A stretch of 64,000 bases of DNA from assembly GCF_021287135.1 (NCBI RefSeq), contig NZ_JAJTBB010000047.1:109395-173394 (forward strand), given 5' to 3'. This stretch comes from Acidovorax sp. (lineage in GTDB: Bacteria; Pseudomonadota; Gammaproteobacteria; Burkholderiales; Burkholderiaceae_C). Positions 16,779 to 26,187 of the stretch are shown here, piece after piece. The first letter of the stretch is position 1, and each line of letters opens with the position of its first letter. Under the pieces are notes generated by a model. The model worked only from the letters and a program-made list of their open reading frames with translations, made no database searches and was not told the DNA's origin. The position numbers and the translations under genes are program-made.

Positions 16779-18197
16779 ATGCTCAATCTCAGCCCGGATC
16801 TCCAGACTCCGCTGGTCAGTCAGATCGTTGACGGACTGCGGGGCCTCATCGCCGGGCAGGTGCTCAAGCCAGGCAGCAAGCTGCCTTCCATCCGCGCGTT
16901 TGCGGCGGCCCACGGGGTCAGCGTGTTCACCGTGGTCGAGGCCTACGACCGGCTGGTGGCGCAGGGCTGGCTGGTCTCGCGCGCCAACGCGGGCTTTTTC
17001 GTGAAGCGGCGGGGCGACGAAGGCGCGGCGCCCGGTCTTGGTGCGCCCGAGCGTCCGGTGCCCCGTTTTGACGCGCGCTGGTACCTAAAGCAAATTTTTG
17101 AAAACCGCAATCTGCCCATGAAGCCCGGTTGCGGCTGGCTGCCGCACGACTGGCTGTTTGGCGACGCGGTCAAGCGCAGCATGCGCCAGCTGTCGTCCGA
17201 TGGCACCGAGCTGGACGGCTACGGCCTGCCCCACGGCCACATGGCGCTGCGCATGGTGGTGGCCGAGTCGCTGGCGGAGCACCACCTGGTGGTGGACGCG
17301 GACCAGGTGCTGCTCACCCAGGGCTCCAGCCAGGCGCTGGACCTGGTGGCGCGCCGGCTGGTCAAGCCGGGCGATGTGGTGCTGGTGGACGACCCGGGTT
17401 ACCCCAACCTGCACTTCATGCTGCGCTTTGCCGGCGCGCATGTGGTGGGCGTGCCGCGCACGCCGACGGGCTACGACCTGCCCGCGCTGGAGGCGCTGCT
17501 GGCGGCGCACCAGCCCAGCGTGTTCTTCACCCAGCCGCGGCTGCAAAGCCCGACCTGCTCGATGGCGTCCGTCGCCCACCTGCACCGCCTGCTGCAGCTG
17601 GCCGAGCAGCACGGGCTCCTGCTGGTCGAGAACGACATCTACTCCGACATGGACCCGGGCGTCCGCCCGTCCCTGGCCAGCCTGGACCAGTTGAACCGCG
17701 TGATCTACCTGGGCAGCTTCTCCAAGACCATCTCGCCCAACCTGCGCACGGGCTTTCTGGCGGCACGGCGCGACCTGCTGGACGAGCTGGTGCAGCTCAA
17801 GATGATCTCGGGCCTGACCTCGTCCGAGATCACCGAGCGCATCACTTTCGGCGTGGTGACCGACGGCCGCTGGCGCAAGCACCTCAAGTCGCTGCGCGAG
17901 CGCCTGGCCGACGCGCACCGCACGGTGGGCCGCCGGCTGCTGGGCCTGGGCTTCGAGCTGTTCCACGAACCCGAGGCTGGCATGTACCTGTGGGCGCGGC
18001 ACCCCGATTTGCCCGACAGCGCCGAGCTGTCCAAAGAGGCCACCGGCGCCGGCATCATGCTGGGCCCGGGCCAGCTCTTCCTGGTGGAGCCGCGGCCCAC
18101 GGGCTGGCTGCGCTTCAACGTGTCGTTCAGCCAGGACGAGCGGCTGTGGCGCTTTCTGGAGCAGCGCATCCTGCTGGGGCAGCAGGTCGTGGACTGA
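16779..18197 (+). CDS. MocR/GabR-type transcriptional regulator with aminotransferase domain
   Basis: The protein has 472 residues from the ATG at 16779. An N-terminal GntR winged helix (about residues 10-75, 'KLPSIRAFAAAHGVSVFTVVEAYDRL') is fused to a class I aminotransferase-like domain. That domain keeps the PLP lysine in LGSFSKTISPN (K316). Proteins of this design sense PLP plus an amine such as GABA and activate GABA or polyamine genes. Its divergent position next to gabT makes it the likely regulator of the operon. It is convergent with the GntR regulator at 18328. Confidence 0.9.
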   Translation: MLNLSPDLQTPLVSQIVDGLRGLIAGQVLKPGSKLPSIRAFAAAHGVSVFTVVEAYDRLVAQGWLVSRANAGFFVKRRGDEGAAPGLGAPERPVPRFDARWYLKQIFENRNLPMKPGCGWLPHDWLFGDAVKRSMRQLSSDGTELDGYGLPHGHMALRMVVAESLAEHHLVVDADQVLLTQGSSQALDLVARRLVKPGDVVLVDDPGYPNLHFMLRFAGAHVVGVPRTPTGYDLPALEALLAAHQPSVFFTQPRLQSPTCSMASVAHLHRLLQLAEQHGLLLVENDIYSDMDPGVRPSLASLDQLNRVIYLGSFSKTISPNLRTGFLAARRDLLDELVQLKMISGLTSSEITERITFGVVTDGRWRKHLKSLRERLADAHRTVGRRLLGLGFELFHEPEAGMYLWARHPDLPDSAELSKEATGAGIMLGPGQLFLVEPRPTGWLRFNVSFSQDERLWRFLEQRILLGQQVVD

Positions 18198-18249
18198 GCG
18201 CCTGGCTGCCGGCCTGCCTGGCGGCAGTTTTGTGCGCTGGTTTGGAGTG

Positions 18250-18305
18250 TTTTTGGCCTCCAGCGCTTGCTGGATAAGCGCTGAAAGCTATCAAATATAT
18301 AGCAA
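18250..18305. repeat. Dispersed hairpin repeat, copy 3
   Basis: CCAGCGCTTG..TAAGCGCTG arms followed by AAGCTATCAAATATATAGC, between two convergent regulator genes. It matches copies 2 and 4 closely. Confidence 0.75.
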
Positions 18306-18327
18306 TCTGACCCAGCTCGGTGTGCCT

Positions 18328-19002
18328 TCAGCGGTCGATGATGCGCCGCGCAAACCGCTCCAGGTACTCCATCAGCTGTTCGGCCCCGGCCACCGCCTGC
18401 GCTTCGTCGCCCGTGGCAATGCCCTGCGCCAGGTGCATGTGGGCGCGCGCGCCTTCCGAGACCTCGCCCTCGTGCTGGTAGGCGTACCAGAAGCGCCGGC
18501 ACTGCACGATGAGCGGCTGCACGCATTTGACGGCCGAGTGGTTCTGGCAGGCCTGGTGCACGACCACGTCCAGCGCATGGTCGGCCTGCATGTAGTCGTC
18601 CAGGTGGCCGCGCGCGGCGGCCTCCACCATCTTCTCGGCGCAGCGCACGATGGCCTGGCGCTGCGGGGCCGTGGCGCGGCGCGCCGCACACGAGGCGATC
18701 AGGCGCTCCAGCACGCGGCGCGTCTGGATCACGTCCAGGTGGTCGGCCAGGTCGATGTGCGACACCAGCAGCCCGCGCCGGGGCTGCTGCGCAATCAGCC
18801 CGATGGACACCATCCGCAGCAGCGCCTCGCGCACCGGCGTGCGGCCCAGGCCCGTGCTTTCCACGATCTCGGCCTCCACCACCGGCGAGCCGGGCTGCAG
18901 CTGCAGGGTGGAGATCATGGCCTCGATGGCGTCGTAGGCCACGTCCGCCGCACGGCGTTTGGGGGCTGGTTCTCGCTTCGGGAAGGCGCTGCGGGTGGTC
19001 AT
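18328..19002 (-). CDS. GntR-family (FCD/FadR subfamily) transcriptional regulator
   Basis: A 224-residue protein with an N-terminal winged helix ('GLGRTPVREALLRMVSIGLI', about residues 50-70) and a C-terminal all-helical FCD ligand-binding domain. The family usually represses catabolic operons and is released by the substrate or an intermediate. It is the last gene of the hydroxyproline cluster on the same strand, so it is the obvious candidate regulator. An AT-rich motif shared by two upstream promoters (22236 and 28419) could be its operator. Confidence 0.88.
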   Translation of the reverse strand: MTTRSAFPKREPAPKRRAADVAYDAIEAMISTLQLQPGSPVVEAEIVESTGLGRTPVREALLRMVSIGLIAQQPRRGLLVSHIDLADHLDVIQTRRVLERLIASCAARRATAPQRQAIVRCAEKMVEAAARGHLDDYMQADHALDVVVHQACQNHSAVKCVQPLIVQCRRFWYAYQHEGEVSEGARAHMHLAQGIATGDEAQAVAGAEQLMEYLERFARRIIDR

Positions 19003-19070
19003 GGATGGTGGTCAGGTGGGGCGGGCTGCGGGTGGCATCTTGTGGAGCTGGGGCCTTCAGGCTTGAAAAC

Positions 19071-19130
19071 CCGTTCGGGCTGAGTTGGCCAAAGCCCCGC
19101 GTGGCGCTTCGACAGGCTCGGCGTGAACGG
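19071..19130. repeat. Degenerate inverted element of the TTCGACAGGCTC type
   Basis: The left arm starting CCGTTCGGGCTGAG (19071-19095) and the right arm GCTTCGACAGGCTC..GAACGG (19106-19130) form an imperfect inverted repeat of about 25 bases. It resembles a hairpin element common in proteobacterial intergenic DNA. It lies just downstream of the dctP stop. Confidence 0.5.
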
Positions 19131-19183
19131 CTCCCAGCGGGTGGATGCCGGCTCAATGGTAGCTCGCGCCGGCCCGGGGATCG

Positions 19184-20206
19184 TCACGCCAGTCCAGCGC
19201 CCGCCTTGCGCAGCTCGGCAATCTGCGGGGCCTTGGGCAGCCACAGCTTGTCGAACTCCTGCACCAGCCCTTCGGGGTTGAAGGACGAAGCCGTCTTGAA
19301 CGCGATGGACGTGCCTTTGAATTTCTCGATCAACCCGGCTTCGGTGGTCACGATGTCGTTGATCTGTGCATCCAGCGACTGGGCCACCAGCTTGCGGATG
19401 ATGTCCTTGTCCTTGGCATCCAGCCCCTGCCAGATGCGGCCCGAGACCAGCGGCGCGAAGGGCATGAACAGGGCGTTCATCTGCAGCAGGGTCTTGGCGA
19501 CCTTGTCGAAGCGCTGGTTCCACGAAAACTCGATGTCCGCCTCCAGCCCATCAACCTGGCCGTTGCTCATCGCGTCGAACACCTGGGGCGTGGGGATGGG
19601 CGTGGGCGCAGCGCCCAGCATCTGGTAGAAGTCGCGGTACACCGGCGTGGGGTTGATGCGCAGCTTCATGCCCTTGATGTCGGTGGGCAGGCTGATGTCC
19701 TTGGTGGAGAACACCGCCCGCATGCCGGTGATGCCCCAGCCCAGGCCGATGGTGCCGGTCTCGCGCGGCAGGGCCTCCAGCAGTTTCAGGGCGGCCGGGT
19801 GGCGGACCAGCTTGGCGACCCCAGGGGTGGAGCGCACGAGGTACGGTGCGTTGATGGCCGCAATGCTGGACACGCGCGAGCCCAGCTCGGCCGCCTGGAT
19901 CCAGCCCATGTCGAGTGCGCCGGACTGCAGCTGCTGCATCATGACCGCCTCGTTGCCCAGCTGGCCCGAATGGAACACGGCCACGCTCAGGCGGCCGTCG
20001 GTTTCCTTCTTCAGTGCCTCGCCAAACTGCAGCGCGGCGCGGTTCCACGAGTGACCGGCCGGCGTGATCAGGCCCAGGCGGAACTCCTTGGCGTTGGCCG
20101 CGCCGGCCAGGGCCGGAAAGCCCAGCCCTGTGACGGAGGCAGCCGCCACGGCGTGGCGCTGGAGGAAGTGGCGGCGGGTAACAGTGCGGGCAGGCTGGGT
20201 CGTCAT
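19184..20206 (-). CDS. TRAP transporter solute-binding protein (DctP family)
   Basis: A 340-residue periplasmic protein with a twin-arginine signal (TRRHFLQRHAV.., about residues 1-36), so export in folded form by Tat is likely. The DctP fold follows, with the conserved arginine region 'DIKGMKLRINPTPVY'. It captures a carboxylate-containing ligand and passes it to the DctQM permease encoded just upstream (57-base gap). The hydroxyproline context suggests hydroxyproline or a related imino acid as ligand (inference). Confidence 0.9.
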   Translation of the reverse strand: MTTQPARTVTRRHFLQRHAVAAASVTGLGFPALAGAANAKEFRLGLITPAGHSWNRAALQFGEALKKETDGRLSVAVFHSGQLGNEAVMMQQLQSGALDMGWIQAAELGSRVSSIAAINAPYLVRSTPGVAKLVRHPAALKLLEALPRETGTIGLGWGITGMRAVFSTKDISLPTDIKGMKLRINPTPVYRDFYQMLGAAPTPIPTPQVFDAMSNGQVDGLEADIEFSWNQRFDKVAKTLLQMNALFMPFAPLVSGRIWQGLDAKDKDIIRKLVAQSLDAQINDIVTTEAGLIEKFKGTSIAFKTASSFNPEGLVQEFDKLWLPKAPQIAELRKAGAGLA

Positions 20207-20263
20207 GGTGAACTCCGTGGGAAGGAAGGTTGCAGGGGGAGGGCGGTTCTGCGCGGCGGCTCG

Positions 20264-21529
20264 CTACTTGAGCAAGCCGAGCGACAGGCTGGGGAACAGC
20301 GACAGCATCACCAGCGCCACGCAGCTGATGATGAAAAACGGCAGGGTGACGATGAACATCTTTCCCGGCTTGGCCCCGGTGACGGCCGAGGCGACAAAGA
20401 AGCTCAGGCCCACGGGCGGCGACATCAGCCCCAGCACCAGGTTGATGACCACCACCACGCCGAAGTGGCGCGGGTCGATGTGGTACACGTCGGTGGCAAT
20501 GGGCAGCAGGATGGGGACGGTCATGATGAGCCCGGGAATGCCGTCGATGACGGTGCCGATCACCAGCAGGATCACGTTGGCCAGCAGCAGGAAGGTGACC
20601 GGGTCGTGCGCCACCGTCTGCACCCAGGCTGCCACCATTTGCGGCACCTTGCCGTAGATCAGCAGCCACGAGAACACGGCGGCCGCAGCCACCAGGAACA
20701 GCACCACGGCCGAGTAGACGGCCGAGCGCAGCAGGATGCGAGGCAGGGCGCTGAAGTGGAACTCCCGGGTGACGTAGCGGCCCACCAGGACGGAAGCCAC
20801 GGCGCCCACGGCGGCTGATTCGGTGGGGTTGGCCAGCCCACCCAGGATGGACCCCACGATGACGATGGGGATCAGCAGCGTGGGGCTGGCCTGCACCACC
20901 GTGCGCAGGCGCTCACGCCAGGGGCGTTTGGCGCTGCGCGGGTAGTCGTAGACAAAGCCCATGAGCGCGATGACGCAAAAGAACAGCAGCGTGAGCAGCA
21001 CGCCCGGCAGGATGCCGGCAATCAGCATGTCCCCCACGGCCACCTGGGCCAGCACGCTGAACACCACGAACATGACCGAGGGCGGGATGATGGGCCCCAG
21101 CATGCCGCCGTAGACCGTGAGCCCGGCGGCAAAGGTCTTGTCGTAGCCCTGCTTTTCCATCTCGGGCACCATGACCTGCGACATGATGGCCACCTGCGCG
21201 GTGGCGGAGCCGATGATGGACGACACCAGCATGTTGGCCAGGATGTTCACGTAGGCCAGCCCGCCCTTGACCGAGCCGACAAAGGCCATCGCCAGGTCCA
21301 CCAGCCGCCGCGTGATGCCCCCGCTGTTCATCAGCTCGCCGATCAGGATGAACAGCGGGATCGCGATCAGGCCGTAGCTGTCCACACCGCCGAACATCTG
21401 CAGCGGAAACGACTGGAACAGCACCGGGCTGTCGATGCTGTAGATGTACACGATGCCCGAGAGGCACAGGCACACGCCGATGGGCACCCCCACCAGGAGC
21501 GCCGCCAGAAAGAAAAGGGTCGTGAGCAT
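20264..21529 (-). CDS. TRAP transporter large permease (DctM family)
   Basis: A 421-residue membrane protein with about 12 transmembrane segments and the family signature 'YVNILANMLVSSIIGSATAQVAIM'. It is the sodium-driven transport channel of the TRAP system. Its start is 15 bases after the dctQ stop, so the two are co-transcribed. Confidence 0.93.
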   Translation of the reverse strand: MLTTLFFLAALLVGVPIGVCLCLSGIVYIYSIDSPVLFQSFPLQMFGGVDSYGLIAIPLFILIGELMNSGGITRRLVDLAMAFVGSVKGGLAYVNILANMLVSSIIGSATAQVAIMSQVMVPEMEKQGYDKTFAAGLTVYGGMLGPIIPPSVMFVVFSVLAQVAVGDMLIAGILPGVLLTLLFFCVIALMGFVYDYPRSAKRPWRERLRTVVQASPTLLIPIVIVGSILGGLANPTESAAVGAVASVLVGRYVTREFHFSALPRILLRSAVYSAVVLFLVAAAAVFSWLLIYGKVPQMVAAWVQTVAHDPVTFLLLANVILLVIGTVIDGIPGLIMTVPILLPIATDVYHIDPRHFGVVVVINLVLGLMSPPVGLSFFVASAVTGAKPGKMFIVTLPFFIISCVALVMLSLFPSLSLGLLK

Positions 21530-21544
21530 GGAGGGCCTCCAGGA

Positions 21545-22183
21545 TCAGTTCACGGCGTCGGCGTTGACCACGTCGAAGCCTGGGTGGGCCACGCGCTCTG
21601 CCAGGCCCATGTCTTCCAGCAGGTTGGCCAGCGCATGGACGCTGAAAGTCGCTGCAAAGATCGGCAGGATCAGCTGCAGCACCCAGGTGGGCCAGTTCAG
21701 CGTCTGCGTGCGTTCGGTGTAGACAAAGTTGAAGCTCTCTGCCGCGTACTCCTTGGCGTCGAACCCGAAGCGGGCGATGCCGACGGGGTCCATCCACACC
21801 CAGCACATCCACAGCAAGGCCAGGCCGAACAACAGCACGCAGGAGGTGGCGACGGTCTTGGCGATGCGGGCGCTGCGCGGGCCCAGGTGGTCCGTCAGCA
21901 TGCCCACGGCAAAGTCCATGCGCAGCCGCGTCATCACCGACGCGCCAAGGAAGGTGAGCCAGACCACCGTGTACACCGCGGCTTCGTCCACCCAGTACAG
22001 CGGCATGCCCGAATACCGCGTGGCGACGTTCAGCAGGATCAGCAGCAAGAGCGCAGCCATCAGGAGCATGAGCAGACGGCGCTCGGCACGCAGCACCAGG
22101 CTGGACAGTGCCAGTGCCCAGCGCACGGGCGGGCGAGGCGTGGCGGGCGGCACACGGGAGGAGGGGGCGGCGGGCGTGTTCAT
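21545..22183 (-). CDS. TRAP transporter small permease (DctQ family)
   Basis: A 212-residue protein with four predicted membrane segments (first near residues 35-60, 'LLMLLMAALLLLILLNVATRY') and the typical 'VDEAAVYTVVWLTFLGASV' motif. It supports DctM in substrate transfer from DctP. The N terminus is Pro/Ala-rich. It is the first transporter gene after the dehydrogenase set and follows the shared AT-rich motif at 22236. Confidence 0.9.
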   Translation of the reverse strand: MNTPAAPSSRVPPATPRPPVRWALALSSLVLRAERRLLMLLMAALLLLILLNVATRYSGMPLYWVDEAAVYTVVWLTFLGASVMTRLRMDFAVGMLTDHLGPRSARIAKTVATSCVLLFGLALLWMCWVWMDPVGIARFGFDAKEYAAESFNFVYTERTQTLNWPTWVLQLILPIFAATFSVHALANLLEDMGLAERVAHPGFDVVNADAVN

Positions 22184-22235
22184 GGGCGGGTGCGGTGCGT
22201 TCAGGGGGGGGACGGCTGCGGGTCCAGGTTTTCAA

Positions 22236-22254
22236 TATCTTTTAAATATATGTA
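22236..22254 (-). promoter_or_regulatory. AT-rich motif upstream of dctQ (candidate GntR operator)
   Basis: TATCTTTTAAATATATGTA matches TATGTTTTAAATATATTAA at 28419-28437 in 16 of 19 positions. Both lie upstream of minus-strand genes of the hydroxyproline cluster in otherwise GC-rich DNA. Confidence 0.55.
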
Positions 22255-22307
22255 GAAGCAAGATGAATGCCTGTGCAGTGGGGGTGAAGCGGTTTCTGTG
22301 CGGCCCG

Positions 22308-23639
22308 TTAGCCCTGCGCGGGTGGCGGCGGCCCGGCATCCGCCAGGCCCGCCAGCGTGCCGATGCGGGTGGGCGCCAGCAGGTGGTGCGATGGCGCGGG
22401 TGTCCAGCCCAGCAGGTGCCGGGTGGCCGCGCCGCAAATGCGACCTTGGCACGGGCCCATGCCGCAGCGCGTGTGCAGCTTCGCATCGATCCAGCCGGTG
22501 CGCCCCACCAGTGCGGCGCGGGGCACGTCCTCGCAGCGGCACACCAGCGTGTCGGGCTCGGCCAGATGGGCCAGCGCGGGCTGCAGGGCGAAATGCTGGT
22601 GCAGTGCGTCCGCAAAGGCCTGCCAGCGGGCGCGTTCAGGCTCCAGCGCGCGCGCAGCGGCGGTATCGCCGACCGCCAGGAAGCCCGCCATGGCCCCTTC
22701 GGCGCGCGAGCGTTCGCTGCCGCCGAAGCCGGTGCATTCCCCGGCCGCCATCACGCCGGGCACGCCGTGCAGGCACTGCTGGGCATCCACCCGCAGGCCG
22801 TGGCGGGCGTTCAGGCTGCCGCCCAGCATCTGGCCCAGTTCGGTGTTGGGCACCAGGCCGAAGCCGCAGGCCAGGCGGTCGCAGGCGATGTCGCGCTCGC
22901 GGCCGTGGGCACGCAGCGTGACGGACTGGAGCTGGCCGCGGGCGCCGTCGGTGCCATGGGCCCGCGCCACATGGGTGTCGGCGCGGTAGGTGGCGGGCAG
23001 CAGCGCCATGGCCTGCACGGCTTTGGCCGGCCAGCGCACCAGGCTGGCGCCAAAGGGCACCAGTGCGCGCCATGGGGCCTGCTCGGCCACGGCGACGACC
23101 TGCGCTCCGGCGTCCCGCGCCGTGCGGGCCGCAGCCAGCAGCAGCGGCCCGCTGCCGGCCACCACGATCCGCTGTCCGGCCACGGGCAGCCCGCCCTTGA
23201 TGAGAGCCTGCAGCCCGCCCGCGCCGGTCACGCCCGGCAGCGTCCAGCCCGGAAACGGCAGCAGCAGCTCGCGCGCGCCGGTGCACAGGATGACCTGGCG
23301 AGCCTGTTGCACCCAGCCGCCGGCGGCGTCTTCCAGCAGCAGGGCATGCAGGCCGGGCACGCGCTCGGTGCGGTGGGCCAGCCCGGCCACGCGCGTGCCG
23401 CAGCGCAGCTCCACGTTAGCGTGCCGGGCCAGGGCCTCGCGTTGCCGCAGCGCGGCCTGCGGCAGTGTGGCGCCGGGACCGTCGCGCCAGATCTGGCCGC
23501 CGGGGGCGGGGTTGTCGTCCAGCAGCACGATGCGGGCGCCGCTGGGGGCCGCGGCAAGGGCCGCGGCCAGGCCCGCAGGGCCGGCGCCCACGATGAGCAG
23601 GTCGCATGCGGCGGTGGAGGGTGTGGAAGGCGTGCTCAT
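22308..23639 (-). CDS. NAD(P)/FAD-dependent oxidoreductase with C-terminal iron-sulfur motif (hydroxyproline dehydrogenase subunit)
   Basis: The protein has 443 residues from the ATG at 23639 (AAGGA site). An FAD-binding Rossmann motif GAGPAGLAA lies near residues 16-24, and a second NAD-type 'GSGPLLLAAA' follows. The C terminus carries a Bfd-like cysteine set, CRCEDV followed by CGMGPCQGRICG. The layout matches the HcnB/LhpB-type subunit of multi-subunit amino-acid dehydrogenases. Its start overlaps the stop of the [2Fe-2S] gene by ATGA. Together with the next two genes it probably oxidises D-hydroxyproline. Confidence 0.85.
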   Translation of the reverse strand: MSTPSTPSTAACDLLIVGAGPAGLAAALAAAPSGARIVLLDDNPAPGGQIWRDGPGATLPQAALRQREALARHANVELRCGTRVAGLAHRTERVPGLHALLLEDAAGGWVQQARQVILCTGARELLLPFPGWTLPGVTGAGGLQALIKGGLPVAGQRIVVAGSGPLLLAAARTARDAGAQVVAVAEQAPWRALVPFGASLVRWPAKAVQAMALLPATYRADTHVARAHGTDGARGQLQSVTLRAHGRERDIACDRLACGFGLVPNTELGQMLGGSLNARHGLRVDAQQCLHGVPGVMAAGECTGFGGSERSRAEGAMAGFLAVGDTAAARALEPERARWQAFADALHQHFALQPALAHLAEPDTLVCRCEDVPRAALVGRTGWIDAKLHTRCGMGPCQGRICGAATRHLLGWTPAPSHHLLAPTRIGTLAGLADAGPPPPAQG

Positions 23640-23908
23640 GGTGTTCCTTCCACGGCGCGCAGCCCGGTGGCCACCTGCATGCCGTCGTGGCACAGGGTTT
23701 GGCAGGCCAGGCGGCGCCGGCCGTCGATCTGCACGCGGCATTCCTGGCAGATGCCCATGCCGCACAGCGGTGCGCGCACCTCGCCGCTCACCGACTGGCG
23801 CGTGGCGCCGGGGGGATGGGCATGCGCCAGGGCGGCCGCGACGGTGGTGCCAGGGGGCACGCGCACGGCGTGGCCGTCGAGCGTGAGGGTGATGGAAGAA
23901 GTGTTCAT
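23636..23908 (-). CDS. (2Fe-2S)-binding protein, small dehydrogenase subunit
   Basis: A 90-residue ferredoxin-like protein with the cysteine pattern CGMGICQEC (C49, C54, C57) and C69, which binds one [2Fe-2S] cluster as in HcnA-type subunits. It overlaps both neighbours by four bases (ATGA), so the three genes are translationally coupled. It probably passes electrons between the two FAD subunits of the D-hydroxyproline dehydrogenase. Confidence 0.87.
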   Translation of the reverse strand: MNTSSITLTLDGHAVRVPPGTTVAAALAHAHPPGATRQSVSGEVRAPLCGMGICQECRVQIDGRRRLACQTLCHDGMQVATGLRAVEGTP

Positions 23909-25017
23909 GCCTGCAGCGATGCAAAGCGGTGGGCCGCGAACGGGGCAGCGTCCAGGGGCAGGGCGCTGCCGGTGATCTGCGCGGCGATCAGCTGGGCGGT
24001 GGCGGGGGCGGTGGTCACGCCCAGGCCCTCGTGCCCCACGGCCAGCCACAGGTGGGGGCGCCGGGGATGGGCGCCGATGAGGGGCAGGCCGTCCGGCGTG
24101 GCGGCGCGAAAGCCGGTCCAGGTGCGGATGGCGTTGAGGTCGGCCAGGCTCGGCAGGTAGTGCAGCGCGCGCTGCAGCATGCGGCCCAGCAGGGCGTCGT
24201 TGACCGCCGGGTCGGTGGTGTCGAACTCGCGCGAGGATCCGATGAGCAGCTGCCCCGTCGGCCGCGGCTGCACGTTGAAAGCCACGGAGGTGCCATCGCT
24301 GTGGTGCGCGCTGGTGATGTAGCCCAGCTCCACCAGCTGATGGTGCACGGTGCCCGGGTAGCGGTCGGTGATGACCAGGTGGCCTTTCTTGGGGCGCAGC
24401 GGCAGGCCGGGGCACAGCTGTGGTGCGCGGATGCCGCTGGCCAGCACGATGGCGCCCGCGCTGCGCTGGCTGCCGTCGCGCAGGGTGACGGTGCGGCCCT
24501 GGATCTGCATGGCCTCGGCCTGCTCGACCCGCAGCGGCGCATGCCGGGCGGCCTGGTCCAGCAGCCACTGGGCCGCGCGCGGGGCATAGACCACGCTGTC
24601 GCCGCGCACCTTCAGGGCGCCTGCCAGCCCCGGGCGCAGCGCGGGCTCCGCGCGCGCCAGGGCGGCGGCGTCCAGCAGTTCGCAGTCCACGCCCTGCGCG
24701 TGCAGGGCGGTGCCCTTGTCGTGGGCGGCGCGCAGTTCGGCTTCGTTGGCGGCCACCCACAGCGTACCGCAGGGTGTGAAGGCGCAGCCTGCATCCATCT
24801 GCGGCGCCCAGCGGTGCCACAGGTCCAGCGACGCCCGGCTCAACGCCAGCTCGGCCGGGTTGTCGTCCATCACCACCAGATGCCCCATGCCCGCTGCCGT
24901 GGCCCCGCCCAGCCGCGCGTCCAGGACGCGCACCGACAGCCCGGCCTGGGCGAGCGCGTGCGCGCAGGCAGCGCCGACGATGCCGGCGCCAATCACAAGG
25001 GCATCAGTGGTTTGCAT
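23905..25017 (-). CDS. FAD-dependent amino-acid dehydrogenase (DadA-like), catalytic subunit
   Basis: The protein has 370 residues from the ATG at 25017. The N-terminal dinucleotide-binding motif VIGAGIVGAACAHAL and the C-terminal 'TWTGFRAATPDGLPLIG' are typical of the D-amino-acid oxidase fold. In hydroxyproline clusters this subunit oxidises cis-4-hydroxy-D-proline to 1-pyrroline-4-hydroxy-2-carboxylate. The substrate is inferred from the epimerase gene next to it. Confidence 0.85.
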   Translation of the reverse strand: MQTTDALVIGAGIVGAACAHALAQAGLSVRVLDARLGGATAAGMGHLVVMDDNPAELALSRASLDLWHRWAPQMDAGCAFTPCGTLWVAANEAELRAAHDKGTALHAQGVDCELLDAAALARAEPALRPGLAGALKVRGDSVVYAPRAAQWLLDQAARHAPLRVEQAEAMQIQGRTVTLRDGSQRSAGAIVLASGIRAPQLCPGLPLRPKKGHLVITDRYPGTVHHQLVELGYITSAHHSDGTSVAFNVQPRPTGQLLIGSSREFDTTDPAVNDALLGRMLQRALHYLPSLADLNAIRTWTGFRAATPDGLPLIGAHPRRPHLWLAVGHEGLGVTTAPATAQLIAAQITGSALPLDAAPFAAHRFASLQA

Positions 25018-25140
25018 GGAGAGAGGCGGCAAGGTGTGACGGGTTGCGGTGTTTGGCGCGGACCCATCACCCGGTAGTGAGTTCGCAACCACTGAAACGG
25101 GTGTGGCCACACGGCGAGGGGAAGCGGCACAGGAAGGGCT

Positions 25141-26076
25141 TCACAGCCGGATGCCCCAGCCGAAGGGGTCGTTGTCTTCAATGAGCAACGTGGACTCGGC
25201 ACTCATGTGGGCGCGGCCGCGCAGGGTGGGAATGACCTTGCCACCGTCCAGCAGCGCATAGCTGGCCTCGAACTGGCTGCCGATGATGCTGGCCTGGCGC
25301 CACACCTGGCCCGGCTGCAGCTTGCCGTCTGCCGCCAGGCAGGCTACCTTGGCGCTGGTGCCCGTGCCGCAGGGCGAGCGGTCATACGCCCGGCCGGGGC
25401 ACAGCACGAAGTTGCGGCTGTCGGCCTGTGCGTCGTCGGCGAAGAGCTCGATGTGGTCGATCTCGCCGCCGTTGTCGCCGCGGATGCCCTGGTCTTTCAG
25501 CGCCTGCTGGATGGCGCAGGTGTAGGCGGTCAACGCCTCCAGGTTGTCGCTGGCCACGCGCTGGCCGTGCTCCGCCACCAGGAAGAACCAGTTGCCGCCC
25601 CATGCCACGTCGCCCACCACGCGGCCGTAGCCCGGAACGTCCACGGCCAGCCGGTGGTGCAGGCGGTAGGCCGGCACATTGCGCACGCTGACCGAGCCGT
25701 CCGCGTGCAGCGTGGTGGTGACTGTGCCCACGGGTGTCTCGATGCGGTGCTCGCCGGGCGTGATGCGGCCCAGGTAGGCCAGCGAGGCGACCAAGCCGAT
25801 GGTGCCGTGCCCGCACATGCCCAGGTAGCCGGTGTTGTTGAAGAAGATCACACCGGCCGTGTTGGCCGGGTCTTGCGGTGCGCAGAGCAGCGCCCCGACG
25901 ATCACGTCGTTGCCGCGCGGCTCCAGCACCGTGGCGGCGCGCCACGCATCGTGCTGGCTCGCCAGCACGGCGCGGCGCTCGGCCATGCTGCCCGCACCCA
26001 GGTCGGGAAAGCCGCTGACGACCAGCCGCGTGGGCTCGCCGCCGGTGTGGGAATCAAGGATCTGGATGCGTTTCAT
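25141..26076 (-). CDS. 4-hydroxyproline 2-epimerase (proline racemase family)
   Basis: The protein has 311 residues from the ATG at 26076. Both catalytic cysteines of the epimerase/racemase type are present: C88 in MCGHGTIG and C236 in SPCGTGTS. The second cysteine argues against trans-3-hydroxyproline dehydratase, which has threonine there. The positions 88 and 236 match those known for bacterial hydroxyproline 2-epimerases. It converts trans-4-hydroxy-L-proline to cis-4-hydroxy-D-proline for the adjacent dehydrogenase. Confidence 0.92.
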   Translation of the reverse strand: MKRIQILDSHTGGEPTRLVVSGFPDLGAGSMAERRAVLASQHDAWRAATVLEPRGNDVIVGALLCAPQDPANTAGVIFFNNTGYLGMCGHGTIGLVASLAYLGRITPGEHRIETPVGTVTTTLHADGSVSVRNVPAYRLHHRLAVDVPGYGRVVGDVAWGGNWFFLVAEHGQRVASDNLEALTAYTCAIQQALKDQGIRGDNGGEIDHIELFADDAQADSRNFVLCPGRAYDRSPCGTGTSAKVACLAADGKLQPGQVWRQASIIGSQFEASYALLDGGKVIPTLRGRAHMSAESTLLIEDNDPFGWGIRL

Positions 26077-26187
26077 GGTGGGGCGTAGGTCCGCAGAAAT
26101 GAGGTTCTTGGTGAATTCGAAATCGTAGCCGGCGGATGAGCCCGCGCTGCCAACGCCCGGGCCTCCGCGCAAGGGCCGCCCCGCCGC

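Noticed and set aside
25141-26076. trans-3-hydroxyproline dehydratase
   Set aside because: The second catalytic position is cysteine (C236), not threonine, which fits epimerase activity.
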